From positions 88,582,542 to 88,646,541 of the forward strand of contig OV050032.1 of assembly GCA_920105625.2 (NCBI GenBank): a DNA stretch of 64,000 bases, given 5' to 3'. Positions 13,301-26,240 of this stretch are shown here, piece after piece. The stretch comes from Clusia tigrina (lineage: Eukaryota; Arthropoda; Insecta; Diptera; Clusiidae). Numbering within the stretch: the first letter of the stretch is position 1; each line of letters starts with the position of its first letter. Position numbers and translations under genes: made by a program. Under the pieces are notes generated by a model. The model saw nothing but the letters and a program-made list of their open reading frames with translations, had not been told where the DNA came from and searched no databases.

Positions 13301-15610
13301 TCAAACACTGATACACTTCAAATAGTCCTAACTTCTATACGGTACGTCCTACACCTATCAAAGTTAGCAACATACAAATGCTCGTAACTTTCTACTGGAG
13401 CGTCATAAAACCTTGAAATTTTGTGACAATAAAGTACTCGAGCCTCTTGTCAATTTAAGCTATCGCTCAAAGCTATGCTACCCTTGAGTCCCAAATCAAA
13501 CACTTCTAATGGCCCTAACTTCTATACGGTACGTCCTATACCTATCAAAGTTTGCAACATACAAATGCTTGTAACTTTTTACTGGAGCGTCATAAAACCT
13601 TAAAATTTTGTAACAATAAAGTACTGGAGCCTCTTGTCAATTTAAGCTATCGCTAAAAGCTATGCTACCCTTGAGTCCCAAATCAAACACTAATAAAACT
13701 TCAAATGGCCCTAACTTCTATACGGTACGTCCTACACCTATCAAAGTTTGCAACAGACAAATGCTTGTAACTTTTTACTGGAGTGTCATAAAACCTTGAA
13801 ATTTTGTAACAATAAAGTACTCGAGCCTCTTGTCAATTTAAGCTATCGCTCAAAGCTATGCTACCCTTGAGTCCCAAATCAAACACTGATAAAACTTCAA
13901 ATGGCCCTAACTTCTATACGGTACGTCCTACACCTATCAAAGTTTGCAACATACAAATGCTTGTAACTTTTAACTGGAGCGTCCTAAAACCTTGAAATTT
14001 TGTAACAATAAAGTGCTCGAGCCTCTTGCCAATTTAATCTATCGCTCAAAGCTATGCTACCCTTGAGTCCCAAATCAAACACTGATAAAACTTCAAATGG
14101 CCCTAACTTCTATACGGTACGTCCTACACCTATCAAAGTTTGCAACATACAAATGCTTGTAACTTTTTACTGGAGCGTCATAAAACCTTGAAATTTTGTG
14201 ACAATAAAGTACTCGAGCCTCTTGTCAATTTAAGCTATTGCTCAAAGCTATGCTACCCTTGAGTCCCAAATCAAACACTGATAAAACTACAAATGGCCCT
14301 AACTTCTATACGGTACGTCCTACACCTATCAAAGTTTGGAACATACAAATGCTTGTAACTTTTTACTGGAGCGTCATAAAACCTTGAAATTTTTGGAACA
14401 ATAAAGTACTCGAGCCTCTTGTCAATTTAAGCTATCGCTCAAAGCTATGCTACCCTTGAGTCCCAAATCAAACACTGATAAAACTTCAAATGGCCCTAAA
14501 TTCTACACGGTACGTCCTACACCTATCAAAGTTTGCAACATACAAATGCTTGTAACTTTTTACTGGAGCGTCATAAAACCTTGAAATTGTGTAACAATAA
14601 AGTACTCGAGCCTCTTGTCAATTTAAGCTATCGCTAAAGCTATGCTACCCTTGAGTCGTTGTAACAATAAAGTACTTGAGCCTCTTGTCAATTTAAGCAA
14701 TCGCTCAAAGCTATGCTATCCTTGAGTCCCAAATCAAACACTGATAAAACTTCAAATGGCCCTAACTTCTATACGGTACGTACTACACCTATCAAAGTTT
14801 GCAACATACAAATGCTTGTAACTTTTTACTGGAGCGTCATAAAACCTTGAAATTTTGTAACAATAAAGTACTCGAGCCTCTTGTCAATTTAAGTTATCGC
14901 TCAAAGCTATGCTACCCTTGAGTCCCAAATCAAACGCTGATAAAACTTCAAATGGCCCTAACTTCTATACGGTACGTCCTACACCTATCAAAGTTTGCAA
15001 CATACAAATGCTTGTAACTTTTTACTGGAGCGTCATTAAACCTTGAAATTGTGTGACAATAAAGTACTCGAGCCTCTTGTCAATTTAAGCTATCGCTCAA
15101 AGCTATGCTACCCTTGAGTCCCAAACCAAACCCTGATAAAACTTCAAATGGCCCTAACTTCTATACGGTACGTCCTACACCTATCAAAGTTTGCAACATA
15201 CAAATGCTTGTAACTTTTTACTGGAGCGTCATAAAACCTTGAAATTTTGTAACAATAAAGTACTTGAGCCTCTTGTCAATTTAAGCTATCGCTCAAAGCT
15301 ATGCTACCCTTGAGTCCCAAATCAAACACTGATAAAACTTCAAATGGCCCTGACTTCTATACGGTACGTCCTACACCTATCAAAGTTTGCAACATACAAA
15401 TGCTTGTAACTTTTTACTGGAGCGTCATAAAACCTTGAAATTTTGTAACAATAAAGTACTCGAGCCTCTTGTCAATTTAAGCTATCGCTCAAAGCTATGC
15501 TACCCTTGAGTCCCAAATCAAACACTGATAAAACTTCAAATGGCCCTAAATTCTACACGGTACTTCCTACACCTATCAAAGTTTGCAACATACAAATGCT
15601 TGTAACTTTT
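13300..15610 (+). repeat. 2.4-kb block, copy 1 of 3
   Basis: This block repeats at 15714-18024 with offset 2414 bp. Markers are GATACACTTCAAATAGTCC (13311 and 15725), ATGCTCGTAACTTTCTAC, a 9-bp deletion giving CAAACACTTCTAATGG, GTACTGGAGCC (13621 and 16035), CAACAGACAAATG with GGAGTGTC, AATTTTTGGAAC (14395 and 16809), one composite junction (14658 and 17072), GTCATTAAACC with GTGTGAC, and GGCCCTGACTTC. The sum fits 11 x 196 + 266, minus 9, plus 1. The offset and shared private indels indicate duplication as a unit. Boundaries are approximate. Confidence 0.88.
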
Positions 15611-18024
15611 TACTGGAGCGTCATAAAACCTTGAAATTTTTGGAACAATAAAGTACTCGAGCCTCTTGTCAATTTAAGCTATCGCTCAAAGCTATGCTAC
15701 CCTTGAGTCCCAAATCAAACACTGATACACTTCAAATAGTCCTAACTTCTATACGGTACGTCCTACACCTATCAAAGTTAGCAACATACAAATGCTCGTA
15801 ACTTTCTACTGGAGCGTCATAAAACCTTGAAATTTTGTGACAATAAAGTACTCGAGCCTCTTGTCAATTTAAGCTATCGCTCAAAGCTATGCTACCCTTG
15901 AGTCCCAAATCAAACACTTCTAATGGCCCTAACTTCTATACGGTACGTCCTATACCTATCAAAGTTTGCAACATACAAATGCTTGTAACTTTTTACTGGA
16001 GCGTCATAAAACCTTAAAATTTTGTAACAATAAAGTACTGGAGCCTCTTGTCAATTTAAGCTATCGCTAAAAGCTATGCTACCCTTGAGTCCCAAATCAA
16101 ACACTAATAAAACTTCAAATGGCCCTAACTTCTATACGGTACGTCCTACACCTATCAAAGTTTGCAACAGACAAATGCTTGTAACTTTTTACTGGAGTGT
16201 CATAAAACCTTGAAATTTTGTAACAATAAAGTACTCGAGCCTCTTGTCAATTTAAGCTATCGCTCAAAGCTATGCTACCCTTGAGTCCCAAATCAAACAC
16301 TGATAAAACTTCAAATGGCCCTAACTTATATACGGTACGTCCTACACCTATCAAAGTTTGCAACATACAAATGCTTGTAACTTTTAACTGGAGCGTCATA
16401 AAACCTTGAAATTTTGTAACAATAAAGTGCTCGAGCCTCTTGCCAATTTAATCTATCGCTCAAAGCTATGCTACCCTTGAGTCCCAAATCAAACACTGAT
16501 AAAACTTCAAATGGCCCTAACTTCTATACGGTACGTCCTACACCTATCAAAGTTTGCAACATACAAATGCTTGTAACTTTTTACTGGAGCGTCATAAAAC
16601 CTTGAAATTTTGTGACAATAAAGTACTCGAGCCTCTTGTCAATTTAAGCTATTGCTCAAAGCTATGCTACCCTTGAGTCCCAAATCAAACACTGATAAAA
16701 CTACAAATGGCCCTAACTTCTATACGGTACGTCCTACACCTATCAAAGTTTGGAACATACAAATGCTTGTAACTTTTTACTGGAGCGTCATAAAACCTTG
16801 AAATTTTTGGAACAATAAAGTACTCGAGCCTCTTGTCAATTTAAGCTATCGCTCAAAGCTATGCTACCCTTGAGTCCCAAATCAAACACTGATAAAACTT
16901 CAAATGGCCCTAAATTCTACACGGTACGTCCTACACCTATCAAAGTTTGCAACATACAAATGCTTGTAACTTTTTACTGGAGCGTCATAAAACCTTGAAA
17001 TTGTGTAACAATAAAGTACTCGAGCCTCTTGTCAATTTAAGCTATCGCTAAAGCTATGCTACCCTTGAGTCGTTGTAACAATAAAGTACTTGAGCCTCTT
17101 GTCAATTTAAGCAATCGCTCAAAGCTATGCTACCCTTGAGTCCCAAATCAAACACTGATAAAACTTCAAATGGCCCTAACTTCTATACGGTACGTACTAC
17201 ACCTATCAAAGTTTGCAACATACAAATGCTTGTAACTTTTTACTGGAGCGTCATAAAACCTTGAAATTTTGTAACAATAAAGTACTCGAGCCTCTTGTCA
17301 ATTAAAGTTATCGCTCAAAGCTATGCTACCCTTGAGTCCCAAATCAAACGCTGATAAAACTTCAAATGGCCCTAACTTCTATACGGTACGTCCTACACCT
17401 ATCAAAGTTTGCAACATACAAATGCTTGTAACTTTTTACTGGAGCGTCATTAAACCTTGAAATTGTGTGACAATAAAGTACTCGAGCCTCTTGTCAATTT
17501 AAGCTATCGCTCAAAGCTATGCTACCCTTGAGTCCCAAATCAAACCCTGATAAAACTTCAAATGGCCCTAACTTCTATACGGTACGTCCTACACCTATCA
17601 AAGTTTGCAACATACAAATGCTTGTAACTTTTTACTGGAGCGTCATAAAACCTTGAAATTTTGTAACAATAAAGTACTCGAGCCTCTTGTCAATTTAAGC
17701 TATCGCTCAAAGCTATGCTACCCTTGAGTCCCAAATCAAACACTGATAAAACTTCAAATGGCCCTGACTTCTATACGGTACGTCCTACACCTATCAAAGT
17801 TTGCAACATACAAATACTTGTAACTTTTTACTGGAGCGTCATAAAACCTTGAAATTTTGTAACAATAAAGTACTCGAGCCTCTTGTCAATTTAAGCTATC
17901 GCTCAAAGCTATGCTACCCTTGAGTCCCAAATCAAACACTGATAAAACTTCAAATGGCCCTAAATTCTACACGGTACTTCCTACACCTATCAAAGTTTGC
18001 AACATACAAATGCTTGTAACTTTT
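15611..18024 (+). repeat. 2.4-kb block, copy 2 of 3
   Basis: Near-identical partner of 13300-15610, including the 9-bp deletion at about 15917. Differences include TCAATTAAAG near 17300, ATACTTGTAAC near 17815 and ACTTATATACGG near 16325. Similarity to copy 1 ends around 18015, where copy 2 reads TTTTAACTGG and GTGAC while copy 1 reads TTTTTACTGG and TTTGG. One composite monomer (junction 17072) is present; the rest are simple. Confidence 0.88.
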
Positions 18025-18990
18025 AACTGGAGCGTCATAAAACCTTGAAATTTTGTGACAATAAACTACTCGAGCCTCTTGTCAATTTAAGCTATCGCTC
18101 AAAGCTATGCTACCCTTGAGTCCCAAATCAAACACTGATAAAACTTCAAATGGCCCTAACTTCTATACGGTACGTCCTACACCTATCAAAGTTTGCAACA
18201 TACAAATGCTTGTAACTTTTTACTGGAGCGTCATAAAACCTTGAAATTTTGTGACAATAAAGTACTCGAGCCTCTTGTCAATTTAAGCTATCGCACAAAG
18301 TTATGCTACCCTTGAGTCACTAATCAAACACTGATAAAACTTCAAATGGCCCTAACTTATATACGGTACGTCCTACACCTGTCAAAGTTTGCAACATACA
18401 AATGCTTGTAACTTTCTACTGGAGCGTCATAAAACCTTGAAATTTTGTGACAATAAAGTACTCGAGCCTCTTGTCAATTTAAGCTATCGCTCAAAGCTAT
18501 GCTACCCTTGAGTCCCAAATCAAACACTGATAAAACTTCTAATGGCCCTAACTTCTATACGGTACGTCCTATACCTATCAAAGTTTGCAGCATACAAATG
18601 CTTGTAACTTTTTACTGGAGCGTCATAAAACCTTAAAATTTTGTAACAATAAAGTACTGGAGCCTCTTGTCAATTTAAGCTATCGCTAAAAGCTATGCTA
18701 CCCTTGAGTCCCAAATCAAACACTAATAAAACTTCAAATGGCCCTAACTTCTATACGGTGCGTCCTACACCTATCAAAGTTTGCAACATACAAATGCTCG
18801 TAACTTTTTACTGGAGCGTCATAAAACCTGGAAATTTTGTAACAATAAAGTACTCGAGCTCCTGTCAATTTAAGCTATCGCACAAAGCTATGCTACCCTT
18901 GAGTCCCTAATCAAACACTGATAAAACTTCAAATGGCCCTAACTTCTATACGGTACGTCCTACACCTATCAAAGTTTGCAACATACAAAT
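18025..18990 (+). repeat. Patchwork segment between 2.4-kb copies
   Basis: Five simple monomers built from variants seen elsewhere. 18295 onward has CGCACAAAGTTATGC with GAGTCACTAATC, otherwise found only at 11831. 18654 has GTACTGGAGCC. About 18760-18920 repeats the unusual 11500-11700 monomer with GGTGCGTCC, ATGCTCGTAAC, CCTGGAAATT and GAGCTCCTG (18856; offset 7247). The two donor-like offsets differ (6464 and 7247), so this is a mosaic and not one copied block. A 71-codon open frame at 18695-18910 results from the second patch and is not considered a gene. Confidence 0.85.
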
Positions 18991-21130
18991 GCTTGTAACT
19001 TTCTACTGGAGCGTCATAAAACCTTGAAATTTTGTGACAATAAAGTACTCGAGCCTCTTGTCAATTTAAGCTATCGCTCAAAGCTATGCTACCCTTGAGT
19101 CCCAAATCAAACACTGATAAAACTTCTAATGGCCCTAACTTCTATACGGTACGTCCTATACCTATCAAAGTTTGCAACATACAAATGCTTGTAACTTTTT
19201 ACTGGAGCGTCATAAAACCTTAAAATTTTGTAACAATAAAGTACTGGAGCCTCTTGTCAATTTAAGCTATCGCTAAAAGCTATGCTACCCTTGAGTCCCA
19301 AATCAAACACTAATAAAACTTCAAATGGCCCTAACTTCTATACGGTACGTCCTACACCTATCAAAGTTTGCAACAGACAAATGCTTGTAACTTTTTACTG
19401 GAGTGTCATAAAACCTTGAAATTTTGTAACAATAAAGTACTCGAGCCTCTTGTCAATTTAAGCTATCGCTCAAAGCTATGCTACCCTTGAGTCCCAAATC
19501 AAACACTGATAAAACTTCAAATGGCCCTAACTTCTATACGGTACGTCCTACACCTATCAAAGTTTGCAACATACAAATGCTTGTAACTTTTAACTGGAGC
19601 GTCATAAAACCTTGAAATTTTGTAACAATAAAGTGCTCGAGCCTCTTGCCAATTTAATCTATCGCTCAAAGCTATGCTACCCTTGAGTCCCAAATCAAAC
19701 ACTGATAAAACTTCAAATGGCCCTAACTTCTATACGGTACGTCCTACACCTATCAAAGTTTGCAACATACAAATGCTTGTAACTTTTTACTGGAGCGTCA
19801 TAAAACCTTGAAATTTTGTGACAATAAAGTACTCGAGCCTCTTGTCAATTTAAGCTATTGCTCAAAGCTATGCTACCCTTGAGTCCCAAATCAAACACTG
19901 ATAAAACTTCAAATGGCCCTAACTTCTATACGGTACGTCCTACACCTATCAAAGTTTGGAACATACTAATGCTTGTAACTTTTTACTGGAGCGTCATAAA
20001 ACCTTGAAATTTTTGGAACAATAAAGTACTCGAGCCTCTTGTCAATTTAAGCTATCGCTCAAAGCTATGCTACCCTTGAGTCCCAAATCAAACACTGATA
20101 AAACTTCAAATGGCCCTAAATTCTACACGGTACGTCCTACACCTATCAAAGTTTGCAACATACAAATGCTTGTAACTTTTTACTGGAGCGTCATAAAACC
20201 TTGAAATTGTGTAACAATAAAGTACTCGAACCTCTTGTCAATTTAAGCTATCGCTAAAGCTATGCTACCCTTGAGTCGTTGTAACAATAAAGTACTCGAG
20301 CCTCTTGTCAATTTAAGCAATCGCTCAAAGCTATGCTACCCTTGAGTCCCAAATCAAACACTGATAAAACTTCAAATGGCCCTAACTTCTATACGGTACG
20401 TACTACACCTATCAAAGTTTGCAACATACAAATGCTTGTAACTTTTTACTGGAGCGTCATAAAACCTTGAAATTTTGTAACAATAAAGTACTCGAGCCTC
20501 TTGTCAATTTAAGTTATCGCTCAAAGCTATGCTACCCTTGAGTCCCAAATCAAACGCTGATAAAACTTCAAATGGCCCTAACTTCTATACGGTACGTCCT
20601 ACACCTATCAAAGTTTGCAACATACAAATGCTTGTAACTTTTTACTGGAGCGTCATTAAACCTTGAAATTGTGTGACAATAAAGTACTCGAGCCTCTTGT
20701 CAATTTAAGCTATCGCTCAAAGCTATGCTACCCTTGAGTCCCAAATCAAACCCTGATAAAACTTCAAATGGCCCTAACTTCTATACGGTACGTCCTACAC
20801 CTATCAAAGTTTCCAACATACAAATGCTTGTAACTTTTTACTGGAGCGTCATAAAACCTTGAAATTTTGTAACAATAAAGTACTCGAGCCTCTTGTCAAT
20901 TTAAGCTATCGCTCAAAGCTACGCTACCCTTGAGTCCCAAATCAAACACTGATAAAACTTCAAATGGCCCTGACTTCTATACGGTACGTCCTACACCTAT
21001 CAAAGTTTGCAACATACAAATGCTTGTAACTTTTTACTGGAGCGTCATAAAACCTTGAAATTTTGTAACAATAAAGTACTCGAGCCTCTTGTCAATTTAA
21101 GCTATCGCTCATAGCTATGCTACCCTTGAG
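18990..21130 (+). repeat. 2.4-kb block, copy 3 of 3
   Basis: Matches copy 2 with offset 3197 at its start and 3206 after about 19110. The 9-bp shift is explained because copy 3 lacks the CAAACACTTCTAATGG deletion. GTACTGGAGCC lies at 19241, TTTGGAAC at 20015, the composite junction at 20278, GTCATTAAACC near 20654 and GGCCCTGACTTC near 20967. It is slightly more divergent than copies 1 and 2 are from each other (for example AGCTACGCTACC near 20920). The reverse frame at 19517-19702 is opened by the T69C variant CTTGCCAAT. Confidence 0.87.
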
Positions 21131-24100
21131 TCCCAAATCAAACACTGATAAAACTTCAAATGGCCCTAAATTCTACACGGTACGTCCTACACCTATCAAA
21201 GTTTGCAACATACAAATGCTTGTAACTTTTTACTGGAGCGTCATAAATCCTTGAAATTTTGTAACAATAAAGTACTCAAGCCTCTTGTCAATTTAAGCTA
21301 TCGCTCAAAGCTATGCTACCCTTGAGTCCCAAATCAAACACTGATAAAACTTCAAATGGCCCTAAATTCTACACGGTACGTCCTACACCTATCAAAGTTT
21401 GCAACATACAAATGCTTGTAACTTTTTACTGGAGCGTCATTAAACCTTGAAATTGTGTGACAATAAAGTACTCGAGCCTCTTGTCAATTTAAGCTATCGC
21501 TCAAAGCTATGCTACCCTTGAGTCCCAAATCAAACCCTGATAAAACTTCAAATGGCCCTAACTTCTATACGGTACGTCCTACACCTATCAAAGTTTGCAA
21601 CATACAAATGCTTGTAACTTTTTACTGGAGCGTCATAAAACCTTGAAATTTTGTAACAATAAAGTACTCGAGCCTCTTGTCAATTTAAGCTATCGCTAAA
21701 GCTATGCTACCCTTGAGTCGTTGTAACAATAAAGTACTCGAGCCTCTTGCCAATTTAATCTATCGCTCAAAGCTATGCTACCCTTGAGTCCCAAATCAAA
21801 CACTGATAAAACTTCAAATGGCCCTGACTTCTATACGGTACGTCCTACACCTATCAAAGTTTGCAACATACAAATGCTTGTAACTTTTTACTGGAGCGTC
21901 ATAAAACCTTGAAATTTTGTAACAATAAAGTACTCGAGCCTCTTGTCAATTTAAGCTATCGCTCAAAGCTATGCTACCCTTGAGTCCCAAATCAAACACT
22001 GATAAAACTTCAAATGGCCCTAAATTCTACACGGTACGTCCTACACCTATCAAAGTTTGCAACATACAAATGCTTGTAACTTTTTACTGGAGCGTCATAA
22101 ATCCTTGAAATTTTGTAACAATAAAGTACTCAAGCCTCTTGTCAATTTAAGCTATCGCTCAAAGCTATGCTACCCTTGACTCCCAAATCAAACACTGATA
22201 AAACTTCAAATGGCCCTAACTTCTATACGGTACGTCCTACACCTATAAAAGTTTGCAACATACAAATGCTTGTAACTTTTTACTGGAGCGTCATAAAACC
22301 TTGAAATTTTGTGACAATAAAGTACTCGAGCCTCTTGTCAATTTAAGCTATCGCTCAAAGCTATGCTACCGTTGAGTCCCAAATCAAACACTGATAAAAC
22401 TTCAAATGGCCCTAACTTCTATACGGTACGTCCTACACCTATCAAAGTTTGCAACATACAAATGCTTGTAACTTTTTACTGGAGCGTCATAAAACCTTGA
22501 AATTTTGTAACAATAAAGTACTCGAGCCTCTTGTCAATTTAAGCTATCGCTAAAGCTATGCTACCCTTGAGTCGTTGTAACAATAAAGTACTCGAGCCTC
22601 TTGTCAATTTAAGTAATCGCTCAAAGCTATGCAACCCTTGAGTCCCAAATCAAACACTGATAAAACTTCAAATGGCCCTAACTTCTATACGGTACGTCCT
22701 ACACCTATCAAAGTTTGCAACATACAAATGCTTGTAACTTTTTACTGGAGCGTCATAAAACCTTGAAATTGTGTAACAATAAAGTACTCGAGCCTCTTGT
22801 CAATTTAAGCTATCGCTAAAGCTATGCTACCCTTGAGTACCAAATCAACGCTGATAAAACTTCAAATGGCCCTAACTTCTATACGGTACGTCCTACACCT
22901 ATCAAAGTTTGCAACATACAAATGCTTGTAACTTTTTACTGGAGCGTCATTAAACCTTGAAATTGTGTGACAATAAAGTACTCGAGCCTCTTGTCAATTT
23001 AAGCTATCGCTCAAAGCTATGCTACCCTTGAGTCCCAAATCAAACCCTGATAAAACTTCAAATGGCCCTAACTTCTATACGGTACGTCCTACACCTATCA
23101 AAGTTTGCAACATACAAATGCTTGTAACTTTTTACTGGAGCGTCATAAAACCTTGAAATTTTGTAACAATAAAGTACTCGAGCCTCTTGTCAATTTAAGC
23201 TATCGCTCAAAGCTATGCTACCCTTGAGTCCCAAATCAAACACTGATAAAACTTCAAATGGCCCTGACTTCTATACGGTACGTCCTACACCTATCAAAGT
23301 TTGCAACATACAAATGCTCGTAACTTTTTACTGGAGCGTCATAAAACCTTGAAATTTTGTAACAATAAAGTACTCGAGCCTCTTGTCAATTTAAGCTATC
23401 GCTCAAAGCTATGCTACCCTTGAGTCCCAAATCAAACACTGATAAAACTTCAAATGGCCCTAAATTCTACACGGTACGTCCTACACCTATCAAAGTTTGC
23501 AACATACAAATGCTTGTAACTTTTTACTGGAGCGTCATAAATCCTTGAAATTTTGTAACAATAAAGTACTCAAGCCTCTTGTCAATTTAAGCTATCGCTC
23601 AAAGCTATGCTACCCTTGAGTCCCAAATCAAACACTGATAAAACTTCAAATGGCCCTAACTTCTATACGGTACGTCCTACACCTATAAAAGTTTGCAACA
23701 TACAAATGCTTGTAACTTTTTACTGGAGCGTCATAAAACCTTGAAATTTTGTGACAATAAAGTACTCGAGCCTCTTGTCAATTTAAGCTATCGCTCAAAG
23801 CTATGCTACCGTTGAGTCCCAAATCAAACACTGATAAAACTTCAAATGGCCCTAACTTCTATACGGTACGTCCTACACCTATCAAAGTTTGCAGCATACA
23901 AATGCTTGTAACTTTTTACTGGAGCGTCATAAAACCTTGAAATTTTGTAACAATAAAGTACTCGAGCCTCTTGTCAATTTAAGCTATCGCTAAAGCTATG
24001 CTACCCTTGAGTCGTTGTAACAATAAAGTACTCGAGCCTCTTGCCAATTTAATCTATCGCTCAAAGCTATGCTACCCTTGAGTCCCAAATCAAACACTGA

Positions 24101-24840
24101 TAAAACTTCAAATGGCCCTAACTTCTATACGGTACGTCCTACACCTATCAAAGTTTGCAACATACAAATGCTTGTAACTTTTTACTGGAGCGTCATAAAA
24201 CCTTGAAATTGTGTAACAATAAAGTACTCGAGCCTCTTGTCAATTTAAGCTATCGCTAAAGCTATGCTACCCTTGAGTCGTTGTAACAATAAAGTACTCG
24301 AGCCTCTTGTCAATTTAAGCAATCGCTCAAAGCTATGCTACCCTTGAGTCCCAAATCAAACACTGATAAAACTTCAAATGGCCCTAAATTCTACACGGTA
24401 CGTCCTACACCTATCAAAGTTTGCAACATACAAATGCTTGTAACTTTTTACTGGAGCGTCATAAAACCTTGAAATTGTGTAACAATAAAGTACTCGAGCC
24501 TCTTGTCAATTTAATCTATCGCTAAAGCTATGCTACCCTTGAGTCGTTGTAACAATAAAGTACTCGAGCCTCTTGTCAATTTAAGCAATCGCTCAAAGCT
24601 ATGCTACCCTTGAGTCCCAAATCAAACACTGATAAAACTTCAAATGGCCCTAACTGCTATACGGTACCTACTACACCTATCAAAGTTTGCAACATACAAA
24701 TGCTTGTAACTTTTTACTGGAGCGTCATAAAACCTTGAAATTTTGTAACAATAAAGTACTCGAGCCTCTTGTCAATTTAAGTTATCGCTCAAAGCTATGC
24801 TACCCTTGAGTCCCAAATCAAACACTGATAAAACTTCAAA
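21130..24840 (+). repeat. Mosaic block with 1440-bp internal duplication
   Basis: About 21.78-22.60 kb repeats at about 23.22-24.04 kb with offset 1440: GGCCCTGACTT (21831 and 23271), ATAAATCC (22099 and 23539), CTATAAAAG and TACCGTTGAG. Composite junctions lie at 21720, 22574, 24014, 24280 and 24546. The last three are 266 bp apart and form the first composite triplet in the window. Variants include CTTGCCAATTTAATC near 21749 and 24043, ATGCAACCC near 22630, a 1-bp deletion (CAAATCAACGC) near 22846, and GGTACCTAC near 24666, which is a rare KpnI site. The content is monomers only. Confidence 0.87.
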
Positions 24841-26240
24841 TGGCCCTAACTTCTATACGGTACGTCCTACACCTATAAAAGTTTGCAACATACAAATGCT
24901 TGTAACTTTTTACTTTAGCGTCATAAAACCTTGAAATTTTGTGACAATAAAGTACTCGAGCCTCTTGTCAATTTAAGCTATCGCTCACAGCTATGCTACC
25001 CTTGAGTCCCAAATCAAACACTGATAAAACTTCAAATGGCCCTAACTTCTATACGGTACGTCCTACACCTATCAAAGTTTGCAACATACAAATGCTTGTA
25101 ACTTTTTACTGGAGCGTCATAAAACCTTGAAATTTTGTAACAATAAAGTACTCGAGCCTCTTGTCAATTTAAGCTATCGCTCAAAGCTATGCTACCCTTG
25201 AGTCCCAAATCAAACACTGATAAAACTTCAAATGGCCCTAACTTCTATACGGTACGTCCTACACCTATCAAAGTTTGCAACATACAAATGCTTGTAACTT
25301 TTTACTGGAGCGTCATAAAACCTTGAAATTTTGTAACAATAAAGTACTCGAGCCTCTTGTCAATTTAAGCTATCGCTCAAAGCTATGCTACCCTTGAGTC
25401 CCAAATCAAACACTGATAAAACTTCAAATGGCCCTAAATTCTACACGGTACGTCCTACACCTATCAAAGTTTGCAACATACAAATGCTTGTAACTTTTTA
25501 CTGGAGCGTCATAAATCCTTGAAATTTTGTAACAATAAAGTACTCAAGCCTCTTGTCAATTTAAGCTATCGCTCAAAGCTATGCTACCCTTGAGTCCCAA
25601 ATCAAACACTGATAGAACTTCAAATGGCCCTAACTTCTATACGGTACGTCCTACACCTATCAAAGTTTGCAACATACAAATGCTTGTAACTTTTTACTGG
25701 AGCGTCATAAAACCTTGAAATTTTGTGACAATAAAGTACTCGAGCCTCTTGTCAATTTAAGCTATCGCTCAAAGCTATGCTACCGTTGAGTCCCAAATCA
25801 AACACTGATAAAACTTCAAATGGCCCTAACTTCTATACGGTACGTCCTACACCTATCAAAGTTTGCAACATACAAATGCTTGTAACTTTTTACTGGAGCG
25901 TCATAAAACCTTGAAATTTTGTAACAATAAAGTACTCGAGCCTCTTGTCAATTTAAGCTATCGCTAAAGCTATGCTACCCTTGAGTCGTTGTAACAATAA
26001 AGTACTCGAGCTTCTTGTCAATTTAAGCAATCGCTCAAAGCTATGCTACCCTTGAGTCCCAAATCAAACACTGATAAAACTTCAAATGGCCCTAACTTCT
26101 ATACGGTATGTCCTACACCTATAAAAGTTTGCAACATACAAATGCTTGTAACTTTTTACTGGAGCGTCATAAAACCTTGAAATTTTGTAAAAATAAAGTA
26201 CTCGAGCCTCTTGTCAATTTAAGTTATCGCTCAAAGCTAT
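24840..26240 (+). repeat. Triplicated block, copy 1
   Basis: Defined by TACTTTAGCG (24911), CGCTCACAGC, ATAAATCC (25513), GATAGAACTTC (25611), TACCGTTGAG (~25783), composite junction 25988 with AGCTTCTTGTC, and then GGTATGTCC with GTAAAAATAAAG. The offset to copy 2 is 1442 = 266 + 6 x 196, so one seven-unit HOR holds one composite and six simple monomers. Confidence 0.88.

Noticed and set aside
18695..18910. 71-codon open frame on the + strand, nearly identical to the one at 11448
   Set aside because: Its similarity is explained by the copied rare monomer (offset 7247), not by coding selection; neighbouring monomers carry stops in the same frame.
19517..19702. 61-codon open frame on the - strand
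   Set aside because: In the consensus this frame is closed by TGA at CTTGTCAAT; the T69C variant CTTGCCAAT turns it into TGG. The same variant near 66, 4180, 14030, 16440, 21749, 24043 and 58212 follows repeat families, not a gene.
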